From Roseomonas sp. OT10 (lineage in GTDB: Bacteria > Pseudomonadota > Alphaproteobacteria > Acetobacterales > Acetobacteraceae), in contig NZ_CP087719.1 of assembly GCF_020991085.1 (NCBI RefSeq), positions 3,926,001 to 3,990,000 of the forward strand: 64,000 nt of DNA, written 5' to 3'. Of the stretch, positions 55,675 through 64,000 are shown piece after piece (positions within the stretch are counted from its first letter, which is position 1; every line of letters starts with the position of its first letter). Below the pieces are notes generated by a model. It saw only the letters and a program-made list of their open reading frames with translations. It was not told the DNA's origin and did no database searches. Position numbers and translations under genes: made by a program.

Positions 55675-56657
55675 CGATGACGGAGTTCGGCTTTCCCTCG
55701 CGCCTGCCGGCGCTGCTCGGCATCCGCTATCCGATCGTGCAGGGGGGGATGAGCTGGGCCTCCTCCTCCGCCGCCCTGGCGCTGGCCGTGGCGCGGGCCG
55801 GGGGGCTCGGCACCATCGCCGCCGGGCCGATGCGGCCCGAGGCGCTGGTCGAGGCGATCCGCGCGGTGCGGGCCGGCACGGACGCCCCCTTCGCCGTCAA
55901 CGTGCCGCTCTACAACAAGCGTTCCGCCGAGTTCCTCGACATCGTCGAGGCGGAGCGCGTGCCCATCCTGATCTGCTCCCAGGGCGGGTCGAAGGCGCAT
56001 CTGCCGCGCTTCCGGGCCTATGGCGCCAAATGGCTGCACGTCGTCGCCTCCCCCCTGCACGCCGCCAAGGCCGAGGCGGCCGGGGTGGACGGGCTGATCG
56101 TCGTCGGCGGCGATGCCGGCGGGCACCCGGCGCCGGACGAGGTCTCCGCCATGGTGATGGTGCGCGCGGTGGCGCGCGCGGCGCGGGTGCCGGTGATCGG
56201 CGCGGGCGGCGTGGCGGACGGCGCCGGCATCGCGGCGATGTTCGCCCTGGGCGCGGAGGGGGCGCAGCTCGGCACGCGCTTCCTGATGACGGAGGAGGCG
56301 ACGGTCCACGCCGCCTACAAGGACAGCGTCCTGCGCGCCGGGCTGGCGGACACCACGCTGGTCGGGCGCGGCGGGCTGCCGGTGCGGCAGGTGCGCAACC
56401 GCTTCACGGAGGAGGTCGATGCGGCCGAGCGCGCCGGGCAGGACAAGGCGGCGCTCGATGCCCTCTATGCCAGCCGCAGCCTGAAGCTCGCCGCGCTCGA
56501 CGGCGATGTGGAATGGGGCAAGGTCGAGGCCGGCCAGACCGCCGGGCTGATCGACGACATCCTGCCCGCCGCGGAGGTGATGCGCCGGCTGGTGACGGAA
56601 GCGGAGGCGGTGCGCCGCCGCCTCGCCGGCCAGCCGGAGGCGCGGGCCGCCGCATGA
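55671..56657 (+). CDS. Nitronate monooxygenase/2-nitropropane dioxygenase-family protein
   Basis: A 328-residue FMN-binding TIM-barrel. RLPALLGIRYPIVQGGMSWASSSAALALAVARAGGLGTIAAG is the family opening, with IVVGGDAGGHPAPDEVSAMVMV (phosphate and catalytic-His region GGHP), VIGAGGVADGAGIAAMFALGAEGAQLGTRFLMTEEA following. Members also act as enoyl-CoA reductase-like enzymes; here the acyl-CoA neighbours make that as plausible as nitronate oxidation. GTG at 55671 overlaps the previous stop; an ATG at 55677 is the alternative. Confidence 0.82.
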   Translation: MTMTEFGFPSRLPALLGIRYPIVQGGMSWASSSAALALAVARAGGLGTIAAGPMRPEALVEAIRAVRAGTDAPFAVNVPLYNKRSAEFLDIVEAERVPILICSQGGSKAHLPRFRAYGAKWLHVVASPLHAAKAEAAGVDGLIVVGGDAGGHPAPDEVSAMVMVRAVARAARVPVIGAGGVADGAGIAAMFALGAEGAQLGTRFLMTEEATVHAAYKDSVLRAGLADTTLVGRGGLPVRQVRNRFTEEVDAAERAGQDKAALDALYASRSLKLAALDGDVEWGKVEAGQTAGLIDDILPAAEVMRRLVTEAEAVRRRLAGQPEARAAA

Positions 56658-57352
56658 TCCGCATCGGGGACCATGACGGCATCCGTACGCTTGCCCTGGC
56701 CCGCCCGGAGAAGCGCAACGCCCTCGACACGGCGCTGGGGGAGGCGCTGATCGCCGCGCTGCGCGAGGCGGAGGCGGCGCCGGAGGTGGCGGCCATCGTG
56801 CTGGCCGCCGAGGGGCCTGGCTTCTGCGCCGGCGCCGATCTGGGCGAGCTGCGCGCCCTGGCGGACGACCCCGTGGCGAAGGCCGCGCGCGCGGCGCTGA
56901 GCGAGGCGATCCTGCTGGCGCCCGGGGATACGGGAAAGCCGGTGGTCGCCGCCGTGCACAGCGCGGCGCTGGGCGCCGGGGCGGCGCTGGCGCTGTGCTG
57001 CGACCGGCTGGTGCTGGCCGAGGACGCCACGCTGGGCTTCCCCGAGGCCCGGCACGGCATGCTGCCGGCGCTGATGGCCCCCGTGCTGCGGCAGCACCTG
57101 CCGCCGCGGCAGGTCTTCCGCCTGCTCGCGACGGGGCAGCCGCTGCCGGCCGCCGAGGCGCTGGCGCTCGGGCTGGCGGAGGCGGTCGTCCCGGCGGAGG
57201 CGTTGCTCGCGGAGGCGGGGCGCCTGGCGCGGGAGGCGGCCAGCCTGCCGGTGCCGCGGATGCGCGCGCTGAAGCGGCTCTGCGCCGCCGCCCCGCCCTC
57301 GCTGACCGAGGGCTTCGCCCGGGCCCGTGCCGAACGGGAGGCGCTGGCATGA
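56654..57352 (+). CDS. Enoyl-CoA hydratase/isomerase family protein (2)
   Basis: A 232-residue crotonase-fold enzyme, slightly short. ALARPEKRNALDTALGEALIAAL, GFCAGADLGELR and VHSAALGAGAALALCCDRLVLAEDATLGFPEARHGMLPAL carry the oxyanion-hole and adjacent regions. Starts in the stop of the preceding gene and ends in the start of the CoA-transferase gene (ATGA at both ends). Confidence 0.85.
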   Translation: MIRIGDHDGIRTLALARPEKRNALDTALGEALIAALREAEAAPEVAAIVLAAEGPGFCAGADLGELRALADDPVAKAARAALSEAILLAPGDTGKPVVAAVHSAALGAGAALALCCDRLVLAEDATLGFPEARHGMLPALMAPVLRQHLPPRQVFRLLATGQPLPAAEALALGLAEAVVPAEALLAEAGRLAREAASLPVPRMRALKRLCAAAPPSLTEGFARARAEREALA

Positions 57353-58548
57353 CGCGGCCGCTGGACGGTCTGGTGGTGCTGGACCTCTCCCGGGTCCTCG
57401 CCTGCCCCTTCGCCACCATGCTGCTGGCCGAGATGGGGGCCGAGGTCATCAAGGTGGAGCAGCCCGGCTCGGGCGACGAGACCCGCTCCTTCGAGCCCTT
57501 CGCCGAGGGGCCGGGCGGCTCCGTCAGCGGCTACTACATGGCGGTGAACCGGGCGAAGCGCTCGATCACCGTGAACCTGCGGCATGCGGAGGGGCGGCAG
57601 GTGATCCGCGACCTCGCCGCCCAGGCGGACGTGCTGGTGGAGAACTTCCCCGTCGGCACGCTGGCGCGGCGCGGGCTGGACTGGCCGGCGCTGGCGGCGG
57701 TGAACCCGCGCCTCGTCTACGTCTCCTGCACCGGCTTCGGCCAGAGCGGCCCCTATGCCGGACGCAAGGGCTACGACACCGTCTTCCAGGCGATGGGCGG
57801 GCTGATGGGCCTGACCGGCGAGCGCGGCGGCGGGCCGGTCAAGCCCGGCCTGCCGGTGGCCGACATCTCCTCCGGCCTCTGGGTCGCCATCGCCATCCTC
57901 GCCGCGCTGCAGGGGCGGGAGCGGACGGGCAAGGGCGGGCATGTGGACGTCTCCATGCTCGACGCGCAGGTGGCCCAGCTCACCATCGCCGCCGCCCGGG
58001 TCTTCGCCCTGGGGGAGGTGCCGCCGCGCCTGGGCACGGAGCATCCCGGCCGGGTGCCGAGCGCCAGCTTCCGCTGCGCCGACGGCCGCTGGCTGCACAT
58101 CACCGCCAGCGACCAGCACTGGGCGCCGCTCTGTGCCGCGCTGGAGCTGGGCGAGCTGGCGGCCGACCCGGCGCTGGGGAGCAATGCCGGGCGCGTGGCG
58201 CAGCGCGAGCGGGTGATGGCGGCGCTGTCGGCCGCCATGGCCCGCCTGCCGCGCGGCGAGGCCTTCGCCCGGCTGGATGCGGCCGGCGTGCCGGCGGGGC
58301 CGGTGCTGGAGCTGGACGAGGTGCTGGCCGACGAGCACGTGCAGGCGCGCGGCATGGTCCGGCGCTTCGAGCACCCGACGCTCGGCAGCTTCCCTGCCCT
58401 GCCGGTGCCGCTGCGCTTCGCGGGCTGGGACGACCCGGCGCTCGGCCGCCCGCCGCTGCTGGGCGAGCATACGGACGTGGTGCTGCGGGAGCGGCTGGGG
58501 ATGGATGCGGCGCGGATCGAGGCGCTGCGGGAGGACGGTGCGCTGTGA
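57349..58548 (+). CDS. CaiB/BaiF-type (family III) CoA-transferase
   Basis: A 399-residue enzyme that moves CoA between carboxylic acids. LDGLVVLDLSRVLACPFATMLLAEMGAEVIKVEQPGSGDETR is the standard N-terminus with the catalytic Asp region later (VADISSGLWVAIAILAALQGRERTGKGGHVDVSMLDAQ). KGYDTVFQAMGGLMGLTGE and PVLELDEVLADEHVQARGMV complete the pattern. It would activate the pathway substrate using an endogenous CoA donor such as succinyl- or acetyl-CoA. Confidence 0.9.
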   Translation: MTRPLDGLVVLDLSRVLACPFATMLLAEMGAEVIKVEQPGSGDETRSFEPFAEGPGGSVSGYYMAVNRAKRSITVNLRHAEGRQVIRDLAAQADVLVENFPVGTLARRGLDWPALAAVNPRLVYVSCTGFGQSGPYAGRKGYDTVFQAMGGLMGLTGERGGGPVKPGLPVADISSGLWVAIAILAALQGRERTGKGGHVDVSMLDAQVAQLTIAAARVFALGEVPPRLGTEHPGRVPSASFRCADGRWLHITASDQHWAPLCAALELGELAADPALGSNAGRVAQRERVMAALSAAMARLPRGEAFARLDAAGVPAGPVLELDEVLADEHVQARGMVRRFEHPTLGSFPALPVPLRFAGWDDPALGRPPLLGEHTDVVLRERLGMDAARIEALREDGAL

Positions 58549-59294
58549 CGGAACCCCTGCTCTACGCGATGGCGGAAGGCGGCGTCGCCACCCTGACGCT
58601 GAACCGGCCGGAGGCGCGCAACGCCCTGAACACCGCGCTGGCCGAGGCGCTGCTCGCCGCCGCGCGGCGCGCGGTCGCGGAGCAGGCGCGGCTGGTGCTG
58701 GTGCGGGCCGCGGGGCCGGTCTTCTGCGCCGGCGCCGACCTGAAGGAACGCAAGGGGATGAGCGAGGACCAGGTCCGCGCCCGCCGCCTGAAGGGCTTCG
58801 CCGCCTATGACGCGCTGGAGCGGCTGCCGATGCCTTCCGTCGCCGTGGTGACGGGGCCGGCGGTGGGCTCGGGGGTGGAGATCGCGGCCGCCTGCGACTT
58901 CGTGGTGGCGACGCCCGCCGCCTCCTTCCGCACGCCCGAGGCGCTGTGGGGCACGGTGGGGGCGACGCAGCGCCTGCCGCGCATCCTGGGCAAGCGGCTG
59001 GCCAAGGATATGATGTTCACCGGCCGCACGCTGTCGGCCGGTGAGGCGCGCGAGGCGGGGCTGGTGGCGCGGCTGGTGGCGCCCGAGGCGCTGGAGGAGG
59101 AGTTGGCCGGCATCGTCCGCGCCGTGACCGGGGCGCCGCCGACCGCGATGCGCCTGGCCAAGCGCTGCGTGGACGAGGGGCTGGAGCGCGACCCGCGCGG
59201 CGCCCTGGCGACGGAGCTGCTGGCGATCGAGGAGAACCTCGCCGGCGGCGAATGGCGCCAGGGGATCGCGGGCTTCGGGAAGGCGGCGGAATGA
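58545..59294 (+). CDS. Enoyl-CoA hydratase/isomerase family protein (3)
   Basis: A 249-residue crotonase-fold enzyme: ATLTLNRPEARNALNTALAEALL, GPVFCAGADLKERKGMSEDQ and VTGPAVGSGVEIAAACDFVVATPAASFRTPEALWGTVGATQRLPRILGK. The segment around PEALWGTVG holds a Glu at a catalytic-hydratase position, making this the best hydratase candidate of the three paralogues. GTG start overlaps the previous stop. Confidence 0.87.
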   Translation: MTEPLLYAMAEGGVATLTLNRPEARNALNTALAEALLAAARRAVAEQARLVLVRAAGPVFCAGADLKERKGMSEDQVRARRLKGFAAYDALERLPMPSVAVVTGPAVGSGVEIAAACDFVVATPAASFRTPEALWGTVGATQRLPRILGKRLAKDMMFTGRTLSAGEAREAGLVARLVAPEALEEELAGIVRAVTGAPPTAMRLAKRCVDEGLERDPRGALATELLAIEENLAGGEWRQGIAGFGKAAE

Positions 59295-60928
59295 GCCTCG
59301 ACCTCGATGCCGTCTGCCCGCTGACGACGCAGCGGGCGCTGGACCGCGCCGCCGCCATCGCGCCGGAGGTGGAGGCCGTCGTCGTCCCCTCCGGCCGCAT
59401 CACCTATGCCGGGCTGGCGGCGGAGGTGCCCCGCATCCGCGCGGCGCTGGCGGCGGCCGGGATCGGGCACGGCGACCATGTCGGGCTCTGCCTGGGCAAC
59501 GGTCCACGCTGGGTGGCGATCTTCCTCGCGCTGGGCTCGCTCGGCGCGGTGACGGTGCCGGTGAACACGCGCTTCCGCGGCGAGGAGATGGCCTATGCCC
59601 TGCGCCAGTCGCGGGTGCGGCTGCTGCTCACCGCCGACCGCTTCCTGCGCGTGGACTTCGTCGCGATGCTGCGCGGCATCTGCCCGGGCATCGACACGGG
59701 CCTGCCGGACGCGGCCCTGCCCGATCTCGCGCAGGTCGTGGTGCTGGGCGAGGACGTCCCGGCCGGGGCGCGGCGCTGGGAGGAGTTCCTGGCGGCGGGC
59801 GAGGGGCGCGACGTCCCCGCCGCCTGCACGCCGGACGACGTGCTGCTGATCCAGTACACCTCCGGCACCACCGCCTTCCCCAAGGGCGTGCTGCTGACCC
59901 ATCGCAGCATGTGCGCGGACGCCTTCTTCTCCGGCGGGCGCATGGGGCTGCGCGTGGCCGACCGCTTCCACAGCGCGCGTCCCTTCTTCCATGTCGCCGG
60001 GACCACCCTCTCCATCCTCTCCTGCCTGCAGCACGTGGCGACCCTGGTCTCCATGGACCGCTTCGAGCCGGCCGAGGCGCTGCGGCTGATGGAGGAGGAG
60101 CGCTGCACCCACTTCTCCGGCAACGACACCATGGCGCTGATGCTGCTGAACCACCCGGACCGGGCGGGCCGGCGGCTGGCGTTGCGCGGCGCCTGGGCCG
60201 CCGCCTCGCCCAGCATCGTGCGGCGCATCATCGACGAGCTGGGCGCGCGGGAATGCGTCGTCGGCTACGGCCTGTCGGAAGCCTCGCCCAACGTCTCGCA
60301 ATCCGCCTGGTGGGAGCCGGAGGCGGTGCGCGTCGCCGGCCGCATGCTGCCCGAGCCGGGGGTGGAGGTCCGCATCCGCGCCCTGGATGGCGGCGGGGAC
60401 TGCGCGCCGGGCGAGCCGGGCGAGATCCTGGTGCGCGGCTGGAACGTGATGCAGGGCTATTTCGACAAGCCGGAGGAGACGGCGAAGGCGCTCTCGCCCG
60501 AGGGCTGGCTCGCCACCGGCGATCTGGGCCGGCTGGGCGAGGACGGACGGCTGGAGTTCACCGGCCGCGCCAAGGACATCGTGCGCGTGGGCGGCGAGAA
60601 CGTCTCGCCCGCGGAGGTGGAGGACATCCTGCACCGCCATCCGGCGATCCGGCAGGCGGTGGTGGTGGGCGTGCCCGACCCGCGGCTGGTCGAGGTGGTG
60701 TGCGCCTTCGTCATCCCGAACGAGGGCCAGTCCTGCGACCCGGAGGCGCTGATCGCCTGGAGCCGGGAGAACATGGCCGGCTTCAAGGTGCCGCGCCACG
60801 TGCTGGTGGTGGAGAGCTTCGAGGCCATCGGCATGACCGCCAGCTCCAAGATCCAGAAGCGGCACCTGGCGGAGCATGCGGTCAGAATCCTCGGCCGCAA
60901 CGGCCCTCCTGATCGGTCGTCGGTGTAA
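59291..60928 (+). CDS. AMP-forming acyl-CoA synthetase
   Basis: A 545-residue member of the AMP-binding family. IQYTSGTTAFPKGVLLTHRSM is the P-loop (~190), YGLSEASPNVSQS (~335) and ATGDLGRLGEDGRLEFTGRAKDIVRVGGENVSPAEVED (~410-450) the hinge region, and ASSKIQKRHLAEH holds the catalytic Lys. It adenylates a carboxylic acid and attaches CoA. The start overlaps the upstream stop by 4 bp, closing a compact six-gene operon that begins with receptor 4. Confidence 0.92.
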   Translation: MSLDLDAVCPLTTQRALDRAAAIAPEVEAVVVPSGRITYAGLAAEVPRIRAALAAAGIGHGDHVGLCLGNGPRWVAIFLALGSLGAVTVPVNTRFRGEEMAYALRQSRVRLLLTADRFLRVDFVAMLRGICPGIDTGLPDAALPDLAQVVVLGEDVPAGARRWEEFLAAGEGRDVPAACTPDDVLLIQYTSGTTAFPKGVLLTHRSMCADAFFSGGRMGLRVADRFHSARPFFHVAGTTLSILSCLQHVATLVSMDRFEPAEALRLMEEERCTHFSGNDTMALMLLNHPDRAGRRLALRGAWAAASPSIVRRIIDELGARECVVGYGLSEASPNVSQSAWWEPEAVRVAGRMLPEPGVEVRIRALDGGGDCAPGEPGEILVRGWNVMQGYFDKPEETAKALSPEGWLATGDLGRLGEDGRLEFTGRAKDIVRVGGENVSPAEVEDILHRHPAIRQAVVVGVPDPRLVEVVCAFVIPNEGQSCDPEALIAWSRENMAGFKVPRHVLVVESFEAIGMTASSKIQKRHLAEHAVRILGRNGPPDRSSV

Positions 60929-60932
60929 CGCC

Positions 60933-61761
60933 GTGGAGTGCCCCCTCATTTCGACCGGACAGGTGGCTTAACCTGAGGGCCTAGGCTTGAGCCCAGGCAT
61001 ACGCCTATATCCAAGCCCGTTGAGCGCGTCGACATCATCACCGGCTGCGAGCGCCGCAGGCGCTACAGTGCCCCGAGAAGGTTCGGCTGGTCGAGACTGT
61101 GAAGCAATGCCTCACAGTCTCGACCAGCCCAGCATGACGGTCCCGGCCGTCGCCCGGCTGTACGGCATCTCGCCCAGCCTGCTGTTCGGGTGGAGGCGTC
61201 GCATGGCTGAGGGCGGCCTGGAGGCGGTTCGGGCAGACGACGACGTGGTGGCCGCCAGCCGTGTCCGCGAGCTCGAGGCCACGGTCCGGGATTTTGAGCG
61301 CCTGCTCGGTCGCAAGACCATGGAGGTCGAGATCCTGCGGGAGGCATGGGACGCCACCCGGGGAAAAAGCCCGGCTTCCGGCTGCCGTCGCCGCCTCCAA
61401 CCGGTTCCCAGTGAAAGCGGTGACCGACACCCTGGGCGTGGCCCGCTCCAACCTGGTCGAGCAGTTGCAGGGTCCGGGACGCCGCCGCGACTCCTACCAG
61501 CGCGAGGGCGACGACGTGCTCCTAGCCGAAATCCGCGCCGTCACCGATGCCCGGCCCACCTATGGCTACCGCCGGATCACCGCCCTGCTGAACCGCGCCC
61601 GCCGGGCCGCTGCAGGGCCGCCGGTCAACCGCAAGCGCGTGCTGCGCCTCATGCGCCGTTCCTCGCTCACGCTGCAGCCCAGCACCACGATGCGTGTCAT
61701 CCGAACGCATGAGAGCAAGGTCGTCGCGCCCGGCTGGCGAGCACACGTGCCGCGACGCTGA
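60933..61761 (+). mobile_element. Decayed IS3-family (IS2-group) element
   Basis: The left end begins TGGAGTGCCCCCTCATTTCG, like the ends of IS2-group elements. OrfA: VERVDIITGCERRRRYSAP, a one-base loss, then PSMTVPAVARLYGISPSLLFGWRRRMAEGGLEAV and RDFERLLGRKTMEVEILREAWD. OrfB begins in another frame near 61370 (FPVKAVTDTLGVARSNLVEQL, ARPTYGYRRITALLNR, VNRKRVLRLMRRSSL) and stops near 61761 before the DDE catalytic domain. No right end. Immobile relic between the catabolic operon and secA. Confidence 0.8.
61085..61129. repeat. Perfect 18-bp inverted repeat inside the relic orfA
   Basis: Arms GGCTGGTCGAGACTGTGA (61085-61102) and its exact reverse complement (61112-61129) flank a 9-nt loop. In intact relatives the codons here run straight through a KVRLVETVKQP-like stretch. 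About 20 extra bases, complementary to the upstream arm, lie between the Lys-Gln and Pro-Ser codons. An inverted template-switch duplication explains both the palindrome and the frameshift. Confidence 0.75.
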
Positions 61762-61779
61762 CCCATGGGGCGGGGGCCC

Positions 61780-64000
<2,221 letters not shown>

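Overview
The window is about 70% GC, densely coded, and reads like the chromosome of a soil or plant-associated alphaproteobacterium. The family Acetobacteraceae (Roseomonas-like) is my best guess, from codon use, the abundance of Bug-type tricarboxylate-transporter receptors, the SecA ending and the style of the operons. No rRNA or tRNA gene was seen.

Layout. (1) 1-11.4 kb: a serine-type, EntF-like C-A-T-TE siderophore NRPS, two GntR regulators, a 2-hydroxyacid dehydrogenase and an M16 peptidase pair. These are separated by three copies of a ~400 bp hairpin-rich mosaic intergenic repeat; a fourth, inverted copy lies at 53.2-53.6 kb. (2) 11.4-17.9 kb, minus strand: an IclR-linked catabolic cluster with a flavin monooxygenase, a class II aldolase-type enzyme, an amidohydrolase/decarboxylase and two tandem-duplicated Bug receptors. 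(3) 18.1-25.3 kb: a LysR gene divergent from a polyamine/opine-type ABC importer, followed by a FAD amine oxidoreductase and an octopine/nopaline-dehydrogenase-family protein, which suggests an opine-like uptake and oxidation operon.

(4) 25.3-38.4 kb: a complete type I-C CRISPR-Cas locus (cas3, cas5c, cas8c, cas7c, cas4, cas1, cas2) with a 59-repeat, 58-spacer array. It has transposase debris on both sides and an AT-richer upstream border. Two expression details stand out: an 8-codon leader ORF with a strong Shine-Dalgarno sequence whose stop overlaps the cas5c GTG start, and an internal GTG with its own Shine-Dalgarno in cas8c that would yield the small subunit Cas11c.

(5) 38.4-47.0 kb: a FadR-type GntR gene with a PdhR/FadR-like operator, a CUT1-type sugar ABC importer, a FAD oxidoreductase, and one polypeptide fusing a gluconate-dehydrogenase subunit-3-like domain to a GMC oxidoreductase. 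(6) 47.0-47.9 kb: a graveyard of IS and regulator fragments. (7) 48.0-60.9 kb: a MarR-linked acyl-CoA catabolic region with a SucCD-like acyl-CoA ligase, an HMG-CoA-lyase-like enzyme, three enoyl-CoA hydratases, a CaiB-type CoA-transferase, an AMP-forming acyl-CoA ligase, a nitronate-monooxygenase-like enzyme and two divergent Bug receptors. The palindrome GTTGAYnnnATCAAC occurs at three of its promoter regions (48553, 49421, 54628) and very likely defines the MarR regulon. (8) 60.9-61.8 kb: a decayed IS3-family (IS2-group) element with a perfect 18-bp inverted repeat made by an inverted duplication. (9) From 61.8 kb to the window end: secA on the minus strand, cut off at its 5' end.
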